Source: Saprospiraceae bacterium (GTDB lineage: Bacteria; Bacteroidota; Bacteroidia; Chitinophagales; Saprospiraceae). Taken from it: DNA of 64,000 nt. The stretch covers positions 62,001-126,000 of the forward strand of contig JADJYQ010000001.1 of assembly GCA_016719615.1 (NCBI GenBank). Direction: 5' to 3'. Below the pieces are notes generated by a model. That model saw only the letters and a program-made list of their open reading frames with translations. It made no database searches and was not told the DNA's origin. Positions 20,717 to 29,903 of the stretch are shown here, in pieces; positions within the stretch are counted from its first letter, which is position 1; each line of letters begins with the position of its first letter. A program made the translations under genes and the position numbers.

Positions 20717-22012
20717 TTATTGTCTTATGTTATTTAATTCGGTTTCTAATAATGTTTTTGCACTCTGTTCTGTAGTGGATAGCGCACCATTCAGTAAATT
20801 ATTATTTTCATAAGGGTCATTTACCAAATTATACATTTCATTACCAGAATTTTTAATTAATAATTTGTATGTGCCATTACTAATTGTCCACAACTCATCA
20901 GTTCCGTCTTTTAGTTCTGAATATTGATAATTCCGAATACTGCTAGATTGAGAAAATAAAGATTTAAAACTTTTACTATCGTGATATTCATTTCCATTTA
21001 CACCTGCAATTTGGGCAATAGTTGCAAAGAGGTCAGTTCCTACCAATAACTGATTGTCTGTTCCATTTCTGAAAACTCCTTTTCCTGAAACAAATAAAGG
21101 CGTGTTTATACCGCCTTGATATAAAGTGTTTTTTACTTTTGTACTTGAATATGGGCTTTGAGCTACAAGATTTGTTGTGCCATTATCTCCCATAAAAATA
21201 ATAACTGTGTTTTCTTTTTCATCAGCAGGAATATTTGCTAAAAAACGCCCAATTTGATAATCCATAGCTTCTATGGAAGCTATAAAATAAGGAGTTGCAT
21301 CCATACCGTTAGTGTATGCAGGCAAGTTTCCTTGACTGTGCATATTGCTTGGCGGAACGTGAAATGGAGTGTGTGGGGCATTGTAAGCTAGCCAAAGAAA
21401 CCAAGGTTTACTTTGGCTGTTTACCCAATTAATAGCTAAATCTGTAAATTTCTCTGTTATGTATGTTGTTTGCTGACTGGTTGCACCATCTTCTGTGAGT
21501 TGCCATTGAAAATAGTCATCCACTGCACCACGAATTAATCCTGCGTAATAATCAATACCAAAAGTTTCAGGATTAAAGCCAGTACTATTTCCAGAAAGAT
21601 GCCATTTACCAACTACTGCTGTTGCATATTTATTACCTGTATTATTATTTATATATTTTTGAACCACGGTTTCTGAAGAATTTAATATATCACCAACGCC
21701 TTTTACACCCGTACGATAGCCATATTTCCCGGTAATAATAGAAGATCTAGTAGGTGTACACGTTGGATTAACCCAAAAATTAGCAAATAGTAAACCATTA
21801 TTTCTAATTGCATCAATATTGGGAGTGTTTGGTTTTATACTACCTTCTTGATAGCCTTTTATGGCATCTTTTCCCAAATCATCGGCAATAATCAAAAGTA
21901 TATTTGGTGTACTTGTTGTTGGAGAAATTACATTACCTTCCTCATCTTTTGAACAGGAAATGCAGAAGAATGCAAGAATTGAAAATGCGAATAAATATTT
22001 TAATATTGACAT
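20717..22012 (-). CDS. Sulfatase lipoprotein (arylsulfatase family)
   Basis: The start is placed at the ATG read at 22012, giving a protein that begins MSILKYLFAFSILAF and has a lipobox-like CISC at Cys20. This predicts a periplasmic or outer-membrane lipoprotein. The sulfatase fold is marked by NILLIIADDLG with metal-binding DD (44-45), the CTPTR signature whose Cys85 would be converted to formylglycine, GKWHLSG, and MGDNGTTN. Substrates are sulfate esters, and the specific one cannot be told. The gene follows the YHYH lipoprotein gene by 22 bp on the same strand. An upstream in-frame start at 22081 would overlap that gene and spoil the signal peptide. Confidence 0.88.
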   Translation of the reverse strand: MSILKYLFAFSILAFFCISCSKDEEGNVISPTTSTPNILLIIADDLGKDAIKGYQEGSIKPNTPNIDAIRNNGLLFANFWVNPTCTPTRSSIITGKYGYRTGVKGVGDILNSSETVVQKYINNNTGNKYATAVVGKWHLSGNSTGFNPETFGIDYYAGLIRGAVDDYFQWQLTEDGATSQQTTYITEKFTDLAINWVNSQSKPWFLWLAYNAPHTPFHVPPSNMHSQGNLPAYTNGMDATPYFIASIEAMDYQIGRFLANIPADEKENTVIIFMGDNGTTNLVAQSPYSSTKVKNTLYQGGINTPLFVSGKGVFRNGTDNQLLVGTDLFATIAQIAGVNGNEYHDSKSFKSLFSQSSSIRNYQYSELKDGTDELWTISNGTYKLLIKNSGNEMYNLVNDPYENNNLLNGALSTTEQSAKTLLETELNNIRQ

Positions 22013-22034
22013 ATACCTTTTTTCTATTTGATGA

Positions 22035-22973
22035 TTATTGTGGTGTCCCTTTGTAACAGCCAATATTATACGGAAAATCATAGGTCCAATGATAATGGTA
22101 AATATTAATCATTTGCCCGTCCCACAATACAGGATGTTTATGCCCATGACATTCGTCTAAATCTGCTGATTTTAATAACTCTCCGTTTTCTCCATATGGA
22201 CCATAAATACCAAAACCATCTAACATATATCCCATTAAAGCTGAATGCCCAGAAGTATGTACGTGTATATGGTCTTGTAAATCTTTTGAAGGGTAATGAT
22301 AATGGTATCTTTCCGTACCATCTGTATGTCCGCCAAATCTATCTAACATTTCATGTGCAGCCGCATCTGTGCCAAGAGTTGAAGCACCGTGATAGATTGC
22401 ACTACCAGTTAAAGAGTAACCTGCAGGACCAAAGCCAACGCATGATTTTGTTGTAGCTTCTTGCGGTATAGCGGGAATTATAAAACTTAATGGTTGAGGA
22501 GAAATAATATTGGGATTGCCATCATATTGATATGGAATGGTGCCAGGTTGTATTGGAAAAATTCCAGTTGGGTGGTTTGGTAAACCATTACCTGATAACA
22601 CTCTATTACCATTACCATCTAAGGTGACGTTAAATTCAGAAGTCCAAATTACATTTCCTGCAACTTGTGGTTTCTTGGTATAATCCCAAGTTCCATCAGG
22701 ATTTGTCCAGTCAGCTGCATTATTTGCACCAGCACCATTAGACGGCAACCCACATAACCATAGAGAAAGAAAATCTGGGTTTGGATTTCCTTGGTTTCTA
22801 ATTAATATTTTGTAAGGTGCTGTCCCACCAAAATGCAATTTGGTTAAGTCTGGTGTCTCAGGTGTAGGCGTTACAATATTTTCTTCATCAATTTTACTAC
22901 AACTAGAAATTGTAAATATTGAAACTGCAAGAATGAGAAAACTTACTACGAATGTTCTTTTAAATTGTTTCAT
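22035..22973 (-). CDS. YHYH-domain lipoprotein
   Basis: A 312-residue protein with a lipoprotein signal (TISSC, Cys25) and a His-rich YHYH domain: HYHYPSKDLQDHIHVHTSGHS, YMLDGFGIYGPYG and IYHYHWTYDFPYN. YHYH proteins are secreted, of unknown chemistry, probably metal-binding through the histidines. It is the first gene of a minus-strand pair with the sulfatase, and the pair sits between two attC-like palindromes on a stretch otherwise coded on the plus strand. Confidence 0.82.
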   Translation of the reverse strand: MKQFKRTFVVSFLILAVSIFTISSCSKIDEENIVTPTPETPDLTKLHFGGTAPYKILIRNQGNPNPDFLSLWLCGLPSNGAGANNAADWTNPDGTWDYTKKPQVAGNVIWTSEFNVTLDGNGNRVLSGNGLPNHPTGIFPIQPGTIPYQYDGNPNIISPQPLSFIIPAIPQEATTKSCVGFGPAGYSLTGSAIYHGASTLGTDAAAHEMLDRFGGHTDGTERYHYHYPSKDLQDHIHVHTSGHSALMGYMLDGFGIYGPYGENGELLKSADLDECHGHKHPVLWDGQMINIYHYHWTYDFPYNIGCYKGTPQ

Positions 22974-23053
22974 GATATGCTATTTTATGATTATCTCTTG
23001 TTTGACTATATTTCTTACAAAAGGTTAATTTGAATTGTCGGTTTTTTATAATT

Positions 23054-23188
23054 GGCTATAACAACCGCTAAAAATCAAGCAGGGCGAAGTAGCTTTTCAT
23101 TCTTCATTTCTTTCTTCAATTTTGGATTCTACTTCTAAAATTGTACTTTTAATTCTTGCCTGCTTTTAGCAGCGGAACGTTATGGGGC
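23054..23188. repeat. attC-like imperfect palindrome (right)
   Basis: GGCTATAACAACCGCT at the left end pairs with AGCGGAACGTTATGG at the right, and inner CTAAAAATCAAGCAGG pairs with CCTGCTTTTAGCAG. The stem is imperfect with bulges, about 135 bp overall. The first 12 bases (GGCTATAACAAC) equal the end of the left element read on the opposite strand. The form and the TAACAA/CGTTAT ends resemble integron attC sites, but no integrase lies in the window. Confidence 0.5.
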
Positions 23189-23235
23189 ACTACAAACTAG
23201 GAGCATGAATAAAAGATTAATAACTTTGCAATATC

Positions 23236-23466
23236 ATGGATGGAACAATTAAAATACATTTAGAATAATTGCCGGAAGGTTTTTATTTAGCAACATTTGA
23301 CGATATACAAGGATTAGTTGCCCTAGGAAGAACTATTATAGAAACAATGGAAATAGCTCGAGATATTTGTAAAAAATTAATAGAATCCCAAAATATTTCA
23401 AGTAGCTATATTGAAATTCTTAAAGATAGCTTTGATTATCCTCTCGTTGTATCAATTCTGGGTTGA
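23236..23466 (+). pseudogene. HicB-like antitoxin remnant with an in-frame stop
   Basis: ATG 23236 begins MDGTIKIHLE, followed by TAA at 23266-23268. The same frame then continues LPEGFYLATFDDIQGLVALGRTIIETMEIARD to 23466. The order (short strand, GFY..A.FDD..GLVA.G.T..E, helix) matches the HicB-type antitoxin fold, so the TAA looks like a nonsense mutation. No HicA toxin frame was found next to it. It starts about 50 bp after the right attC-like element, where cassette genes often begin. Confidence 0.5.
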
Positions 23467-23758
23467 AGACTCTTACAAAAAATGAGCGAAATTTGTTTTG
23501 ATGCTGTACAAGGAAAAGGCCGGAAGCCCGAGCAGATGGAATACGCTTAGAGCTTTGCGGTTTTTCAAAAAGTATACGCTACCTTAATGCCCCATTTCAA
23601 TATTAGTGAAAAGGAGCCCATGAAGAATCTAAGAATTTCCTGTAAAAATTCTTGAGGAGGAGTAAAGTATTCATAATATCAGCACAACACGAAGTAGCGA
23701 GTGGTCGTTGATCAATAATCATTGCATTCCATTCATAAGCAGCGTTGCTTAAAAAAAT
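23467..23758. other. Non-coding stretch
   Basis: No convincing coding frame. A short open stretch beginning at ATG 23481 is broken by TAG and matches nothing recognised. The ATG of the next gene is at 23759. Confidence 0.4.
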
Positions 23759-25288
23759 ATGATCAGAACATTTTATTTGTATTTGTTTTTAAGTTCACTG
23801 AATACCTTCGGACAGGTTCAGGCGGATAGCCACTATATTCCTAAAAACGTAGCCATCTTGCTCTTCAATGAAGTTGAACTTCTAGATTTTGCAGGACCCG
23901 GAGAAGTTTTTCAACAAGCTGAATGGAATGGTAAAAAGGCTTTTAATGTGTATACAGTTGGAATCCATTCAAATGAAATTTTGAGTCAGGGATTTTTAAA
24001 AGTTACGACGCAATATAGAATTGATGATTGTCCGATACCGGAAATATTGATTATTCCGGGTGGGAATACGATTTCAATTGCAAATGATGAAAAGTTGATT
24101 TCCTGGTTGGCTCTTGTTAATAAAAAAGCCGAATACATGCTTACGGTATGTAATGGAGTGCGCTTACTTGCTAAGACAGGAGCGCTTGATGGAAAATCTG
24201 CGACGAGTCATTACGGTTCTATAAAAAACCTGATCAGAGATTTTCCGAATATTAATATTGTTACGGGGAAAAGATTTGTTGATAATGGCAGAATCATTAC
24301 GACGGAAGGTGTATCCGCAGGAATCGATGGTTCTTTATATCTGGTATCGAAAATTTTGAATGATGCGTCGGCTGAAGGAGTGGCTAAGATTATGATGTAC
24401 TCCTGGAGGCCAGAAGCCCTGGATTATTTAAATGTTCCACTAGCGGATACCTCGTTTGAAAATCGAATTTCAGCCTTTTGTTGGATGCCGGATGGACAAT
24501 CCATACTCTTCAATGTTTTAAAACTGGATAAAACTAAAAAAGCGCCCCCGGTACTCCGAAATTTTAAATACAATATCCTTACAAAGAAGACAGAGCTATT
24601 GCAAATAAATGGAGGAGGAATGGCAGTTTCACCGGATGGCAAAAAAGTGGCCTTTATTAAGAATATTCAAGGCATGGATGAAATTTTCCTGTATGATTTT
24701 GATCGAATGACAGACACCGTATGCATAAGGGATACACTTAAAAAGTTTGCGGTAAGTTGGTCTCCTGATGGGAAAGGCCTTGTATATAATATTAGAACGG
24801 GCCAGGGGAAAAATGGGAAAGTGGAAATTTACACTTATAATCTGCAATCCAATAAACGGGCTCAAATTACAAATGACTTACCCTTCAAATCTTATGCACC
24901 AAGCTGGAATTTAAGTAATGATAAAATTGTGTATACCGCCGAAAAAGGGGATCAACACGATCAGATATATTTAACAGATAGGAATGGAAGTTACCATAAA
25001 AATCTTACCAGAGATATCACGACCCATAATTTTTCACCAATTTGGATGAACAATCAGACCATTATATTTTTGCAGGCACCGGGAGATATAATGACTATAA
25101 ACATAGATGGAAGTCAAAAGCGGAAAATCGATGGCATTCGAGCTTCGCAATTTCGGTTTAACACTAATACAAATGAAATCATTTATTTAGACCCGGATGA
25201 AAATTTGGTATTGTATGATATGAAAGCCCGTATTCAAAAATTACTCATTAAACCAACCGAGTGGAATGTACTTTTTAATGAATTTTAG
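23759..25288 (+). CDS. Secreted DJ-1/PfpI-like domain fused to a TolB/WD40-type beta-propeller
   Basis: A 509-residue protein with a signal peptide ending at FGQ (about residue 19). Residues ~30-220 form a DJ-1/PfpI (class I glutamine-amidotransferase-like) domain of the type seen in AraC-like regulators and isonitrile hydratases. It has NEVELLDFAGPGEVF, ILIIPGG and the nucleophile elbow TVCNGVRLLA (Cys131). Residues ~225-509 hold TolB-like propeller repeats (MAVSPDGKKVAF, VSWSPDGKGLVY, APSWNLSNDKIVY). The two domains are in one uninterrupted frame. The export signal makes a periplasmic role likely. No substrate is suggested. Confidence 0.8.
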   Translation: MIRTFYLYLFLSSLNTFGQVQADSHYIPKNVAILLFNEVELLDFAGPGEVFQQAEWNGKKAFNVYTVGIHSNEILSQGFLKVTTQYRIDDCPIPEILIIPGGNTISIANDEKLISWLALVNKKAEYMLTVCNGVRLLAKTGALDGKSATSHYGSIKNLIRDFPNINIVTGKRFVDNGRIITTEGVSAGIDGSLYLVSKILNDASAEGVAKIMMYSWRPEALDYLNVPLADTSFENRISAFCWMPDGQSILFNVLKLDKTKKAPPVLRNFKYNILTKKTELLQINGGGMAVSPDGKKVAFIKNIQGMDEIFLYDFDRMTDTVCIRDTLKKFAVSWSPDGKGLVYNIRTGQGKNGKVEIYTYNLQSNKRAQITNDLPFKSYAPSWNLSNDKIVYTAEKGDQHDQIYLTDRNGSYHKNLTRDITTHNFSPIWMNNQTIIFLQAPGDIMTINIDGSQKRKIDGIRASQFRFNTNTNEIIYLDPDENLVLYDMKARIQKLLIKPTEWNVLFNEF

Positions 25289-25631
25289 TAGATCAGGATT
25301 AAACATGTTGTTCTATTAACATGCCAAAGCGAATTTAACTTATTTAATACCATAACACCTTAATTATTAGTAGAAGAACCATTCAGTTGGTTGCTGGTTT
25401 TGGGTAAAAAAATTTGAACATGATTAACGTCAAACAAACTATTTATTTTAAAACCCAATGCAACAAAAACATAGAGTTGTTTGCCATTTGAAAGCTAGAA
25501 ATCCATGCATAAAGGAGCGTCAGCGCAATTTCTAAAATATACTTTTGAAGTAAGCATTTATTATTTTCTGAATTTCAACCAAGCTATTCGTTGAAATACT
25601 GCATTTTTGCAGACCTAATTCAGCCTTTATT
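25289..25631. other. Intergenic region, no gene seen
   Basis: A 343-bp stretch rich in A/T. No coding frame of useful length, hairpin terminator or repeat was recognised. Confidence 0.5.
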
Positions 25632-27019
25632 ATGCTTTTTTGGAATAAGTTTAGAGAATTCATCCGTCTGTTTAAAATGTCATTGACAGGCGAAGCCGTG
25701 GATTATACGCAAGGTAGTATTCCAAGAGCGGTATTCTTATTGGCTGTTCCAATGATCCTTGAGCTCAGCCTTGAAAGTGTATTCGCTATTGTAGATATTT
25801 TCTTTGTTGGAAAATTGGGGCCGGCAGCAATTGCAACAGTGGGTCTTACCGAATCCGTGATCACTATTATTTATTCCGTTGCGATTGGTCTGAGTACAGC
25901 AGCTACAGCTATCGTTGCGCGTCGTATTGGTGAGAAAGATCCGATTCGTGCCGCAGAGGCCGGAGCACAGGCTTTGTGGATTGCACTTGGTTTAAGTGTA
26001 ATACTTTGTTTTTTGGGTGCATATTTTGCCGGCGAGATATTGGGACTCATGGGAGCCAGTGCAGAAGTTGTAGAAGTAGGTACCCCTTTTGCACGCATCA
26101 TGTTGGGCAGCAGTTTTGTCATTATGTTATTATTCCTGATCAATGGAATTTTCAGAGGCGCCGGGGATGCTGCCATGGCGATGAAAAGTTTGTGGCTCGC
26201 GAGTTTGATCAATATCATATTGTGCCCGATTTTTATTGAAATTTTTGGACTCACAGGTGCAGCCATCGCAACTGTGGTTGGGCGGACTACCGGAGTGTTG
26301 TATCAATGCTATCATTTATTTAAGGGAGATGGGATTTTAAAATTAATACCAGCGTATTTCAGAATCAATATTGATTTAATCAAATCTATGGTTAACCTGG
26401 CATGGCCTGCTACTTTTCAATTTATCATCGCCAGTGGTAGCTGGATTGTTATGGCCAAACTGGTTGCAGAAACAGGAGGAACAGATGCATCCGCCGGTTA
26501 TCAAATTACCATTCGGAATATCGTATTTTTATACTTCCCGCATGGGGGCTTAGCAATGCTGCGGCAACTCTGGTAGGTCAAAATTTAGGCGCTGGCCAAG
26601 CCGAACGCGCTGAAAAAAGTGTATTGCTCACAGCAAAATACAATGGAATATTTATGGCCTTCGTTACCCTTTTATTTATGTTTTTTCCGGATGCCATCAT
26701 CTCTATTTATACCAACGATCCTGAGGTTACAAAATATGCCGTATTATCCTTGCGCATTATTGGGTCCGCATATATTTTTTATGGCGTAGGTATGGTCATG
26801 ATCCAGGCCCTCAATGGAGCCGGTGATACGCGAACACCTACGTGGATTAACTTTATTTGTTTCTGGATTTTTCAAATTCCGTTTGCCTATTTTTTAGCCA
26901 TTGGTATGGATATGAAAACTACAGGTTCGTTTATTGCCATCCCCGTTGCTGAAACCATCATTGCAATCGTAGCATGGTATTATTTTAAATTGGGAAAGTG
27001 GAAGAAGGTTATTGTTTGA
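25632..27019 (+). pseudogene. MATE-family efflux transporter, frameshifted
   Basis: The first frame (25632-26576) and a second frame (continuing to 27019) together make one MATE protein of about 460 residues, a normal length, with a dozen membrane segments. The break is near 26541. The first frame reads LYFPHGGLAML and stops. Shifting by one base restores AWGLSNAAATLVGQNLGAGQ, the conserved MATE motif. A single missing base after TTCCC would repair it. MATE proteins export cationic drugs or metabolites using Na+ or H+ gradients. Only one lesion is present, so a consensus error is as likely as real inactivation. Confidence 0.82.
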
Positions 27020-27512
27020 AAGGAAGAATATTAGTTGTCCCGACATGAAGAAACTTCATTTACATAAAAACATGTTGATGTCGAAAGTCGATAGTTGAAT
27101 AGGCAACTATTACTAAGCGCGAGCAAAACAAAAATAAATCAAACTAGCATCCGTTTGGAAAACGGAGTTTTCCTTTCGCCCCAGCGTATCCCGCTTTGTA
27201 AAATTCTACGGAGTCCATTATACATTTATAAAGCGGGATGGAGACTACGCAGAGCTATTTCTTTTTAAAAAAAAATTTTTAAAAGAAGCAGGATCTGCTC
27301 TCCTCTTCGCATCGTGGAGAGGAGCTGGAGGTGAGGTGAACGCATGGATGAATTGATTAATAATCATTAGTTTGAATAACTGTCCAATATGAGTTCATTA
27401 AAAGGTTGATAGTTGTCGAACACTAACAAACGTTTGTTAGTATACGAACTCCATTTATTATTAAAATTATTAAAATTTAAATAAATTAAAATTTCAAAAC
27501 CTTTTTAACCCT
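27020..27512. other. Intergenic region with two hairpins
   Basis: No coding frame. ATCCCGCTTT at 27188-27197 pairs exactly with AAAGCGGGAT at 27230-27239. Further on CTCCTCT (27300-27306) pairs with AGAGGAG (27318-27324), followed by CTGGAGGTGAGGTG. AACGTTTGTTAG-type and CCTTTAACC-type short repeats lie near 27420-27530. Function unknown. The first hairpin has no T-tract, so it is not a classic terminator. Confidence 0.5.
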
Positions 27513-28487
27513 TTAACCTTTAACAATTAGCCGATCTCCTAATTCGGGATAATCTTTTTCCAACATTGACCTGAATGCATCTAATTTAAGTAAATGATTT
27601 CTGAAATTTGACGAATCCGGATGTAAAATGCGGTGATTTAATAAATGGTGATATGCTTCCAGACGTTTTATATATTCCAATGTTTCTGCATCAAAATAGG
27701 CTTCTGTGAAATAAGTCCAAATGTAATCTACAGCTGCTTCCGTGGGATGAATGAGATCTTCTTTGACATAGCGGTAATCTCGCAGATCATCCATAAAAAT
27801 TTCATAGGATGGAAAATAATCAACGTTTTCAAGATTCCTGGAAAGTTCGTCGCAACTCAGTAAAAGGATGGCTTTGCTGCAGCTGTTTTCTTCAAATCCA
27901 TCGCGTAGGTATCGCACTGGACTTACCGTGAGAATTATTTTTATATCGGGATTGAATACTTTAATTTTTTGAAATGCTCCGGTCAGGGCAAAGATGATTT
28001 GATCAGTTCCGGCTCTCTCTTTGATGAATTCTGATGGTGGAATTTTGTGGCAATTCGCAGCAATTTGGTTTTTGCCTTTATGCAAGTAATAATGGGCAGA
28101 ACCCAAAGTAATGATCATGTAAGCGGCTTGCGCCAGTTGAACCCTCGAAGTTTGTATGCCATTGTTTATTTCATCCAGCATAAGTATGCCATCAGATTTT
28201 GAATACGAGCCATGATGGTCCAATGAATGGAACAAACCATCTCTTTCAATGAGATCTTCAACATGGTAAATATGTGCATCCATCAGTTTTTCAATCTGGC
28301 TCGCAAAACTCATTGGATTGAAAACGATCCCAAAAGGATGTCTTATGTTATTTATTTTACATATTTCGAGTCGTGAAGATATTTCTTGAGCAAAACAACT
28401 TCCGGCTGTATATATGCGCTGATGGTAATGGATTTTGCATTTATTTTGAATTGGAGGAAAAACACTTCTGCCGATATAGGATTTCAT
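27513..28487 (-). CDS. GSCFA-domain protein
   Basis: A 324-residue protein carrying the family signature GSCFA at residues 29-33 (YTAGSCFAQEI). SPVRYLRDG and DLIHPTEAAVDYIW, an SGNH/GDSL-like D-x-x-H end block, are also present. GSCFA proteins are related to SGNH hydrolases and are frequent in Bacteroidota, with unknown substrate. There is no signal peptide. It is transcribed away from the protease operon starting at 28590. A possible minus-strand -7 element TAATTTTG lies at 28492-28499. Confidence 0.85.
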   Translation of the reverse strand: MKSYIGRSVFPPIQNKCKIHYHQRIYTAGSCFAQEISSRLEICKINNIRHPFGIVFNPMSFASQIEKLMDAHIYHVEDLIERDGLFHSLDHHGSYSKSDGILMLDEINNGIQTSRVQLAQAAYMIITLGSAHYYLHKGKNQIAANCHKIPPSEFIKERAGTDQIIFALTGAFQKIKVFNPDIKIILTVSPVRYLRDGFEENSCSKAILLLSCDELSRNLENVDYFPSYEIFMDDLRDYRYVKEDLIHPTEAAVDYIWTYFTEAYFDAETLEYIKRLEAYHHLLNHRILHPDSSNFRNHLLKLDAFRSMLEKDYPELGDRLIVKG

Positions 28488-28542
28488 GGTCCAAAATTAA
28501 TCATCCGGAGGGACGCAAAGCATTAAATTAAATGGGGTATTA

Positions 28543-28572
28543 TTGGCAGACTCGACAGAGATGTTACCTTTG
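28543..28572 (+). promoter_or_regulatory. Promoter of the 28590-30979 operon
   Basis: TTG at 28543-28545 and TACCTTTG at 28565-28572 are separated by 19 bp, matching the Bacteroidota pattern. The ATG at 28590 is 18 bp further, giving a short leader. Confidence 0.65.
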
Positions 28573-28589
28573 GGTTTTTGGAGCGAATC

Positions 28590-29903
28590 ATGGCATTTTG
28601 GGATCGTCTAACTGCAAGTAAACAAGAAAATCCGGATATCTACTTTGGAAGGTATTCAGATGCCTATAAGTCAGCCGAACAATACGTTGCCTGGGATAAA
28701 AGTTTAAAACTTTTTGAAGAAAACAAATATCTGGAGTCTGTCAAGGCATTCGTTCATTATTTGGAGAATCATGGCAAAGCCAATCTGATCCTGACAGAGG
28801 ATAGTGAAGCGCTTTTTTGCTTTAGTTTGTATCAAGGTTCCAAACAAATTGATTGCCTGGTCAACGATAAGATATTTAGAGCAGAATCTAAAATTGCACA
28901 TTGTAAGGATTTAAATGTAGGGTTTTTGCGAAAAGCGGTTGAATATAATTATGACCTGAATTATGCCCGATTTTCTTTAGACCCCCAAAACAATCTCTGC
29001 ATGTTGTTCGATAGTATGTTATCCGAGGCATCGCCTTATAAATTATATTATGGTTTGAAAGAACTCGCCATTCAATCAGACAAAGAGGATGATTTATTGT
29101 TGAGCGAGTTTGAGCATTTGGAGCCCTTGAAGAATCAACATATTAAAATATTGAGTTCTGAAATTGTTCATATAAAAATTGAATATATTCATTCAAGACT
29201 CGATGCCTTAAATGCCAGTGATCTGCTGGGCACTTTAAATCCTAAAAGATATCAGGGGGCATTGACATATGCTTATCTATCTGCTATTTACGGATTGGAT
29301 TATTTGGTAAAACCGGAAGGCCCGTTTATGGATGTCCTCGGAAATATTCACATTCGTTATTTTAGTCTACCGGCAGACCGGATCGAAGAGAAAATTAATG
29401 TATTACAAGAAGGGATGAAAGACCTCCGGGAGATCAGCGATGATCAATTGTCAAAAGAATTATATGAGGTTATTTCAACATTTGGCATCACCAGTCCGGC
29501 CAATCATTCTGTAGTAGCCCAGTTTATCGATTCTGAATTGCAGGCCGTTAAATGGTATGAAGAAAATAAGCATGACAAAGTAACAATGGCCATTTGCAAC
29601 TATATAGCAGGGTATTGTTTGTATAACTTTGCTTTGCCGGGTCCCGATCACGACCTCATGCGCCTTTATTTTGAAGTCGCAGAGCAGGATTACTTCAATA
29701 AACTTGGTTTTCAATTTAATTTTAGAAATAAAGACGGAAGTCGAGTTTTAAAAGATAAAATTGTGGATCGCATCGAACATATACTGGAGAAGCATCGCCC
29801 TGCTTTTCCTAATTTGCCGGCTACCCTGACACTGGAAGGCGAGACTTTGCCGGCAGTTCTAAAATCATTATTGGTTTTTATTAAATCATTATCCCTCTCA
29901 TGA
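28590..29903 (+). CDS. Uncharacterised protein with a YbjN/secretion-chaperone-like N-terminal domain
   Basis: A 437-residue cytoplasmic-looking protein, no signal peptide or membrane segment. The start at ATG 28590 is preferred to TTG 28578. Residues ~60-170 (LILTEDSEALFCFSLYQGSKQIDC, LNYARFSLDPQNNLCMLFDSML) have the strand pattern of YbjN/type III chaperone-like folds. The rest is mainly helical with no motif recognised. Its stop overlaps the start of the trypsin-like protease by ATGA (29900-29903), so the two proteins are made together and probably act together. The domain assignment is by eye and tentative. Confidence 0.6.
   Translation: MAFWDRLTASKQENPDIYFGRYSDAYKSAEQYVAWDKSLKLFEENKYLESVKAFVHYLENHGKANLILTEDSEALFCFSLYQGSKQIDCLVNDKIFRAESKIAHCKDLNVGFLRKAVEYNYDLNYARFSLDPQNNLCMLFDSMLSEASPYKLYYGLKELAIQSDKEDDLLLSEFEHLEPLKNQHIKILSSEIVHIKIEYIHSRLDALNASDLLGTLNPKRYQGALTYAYLSAIYGLDYLVKPEGPFMDVLGNIHIRYFSLPADRIEEKINVLQEGMKDLREISDDQLSKELYEVISTFGITSPANHSVVAQFIDSELQAVKWYEENKHDKVTMAICNYIAGYCLYNFALPGPDHDLMRLYFEVAEQDYFNKLGFQFNFRNKDGSRVLKDKIVDRIEHILEKHRPAFPNLPATLTLEGETLPAVLKSLLVFIKSLSLS

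Noticed and set aside
22013..22081. Upstream start for the sulfatase
   Set aside because: It overlaps the YHYH gene and puts 23 residues ahead of a clean lipoprotein signal. ATG at 22012 is better.
20532..25334. CCAAAGCGAATT present at both 20532 and 25323 as possible insertion borders
   Set aside because: A 12-base match in a 64-kb window is expected many times by chance. No other border signature was found.
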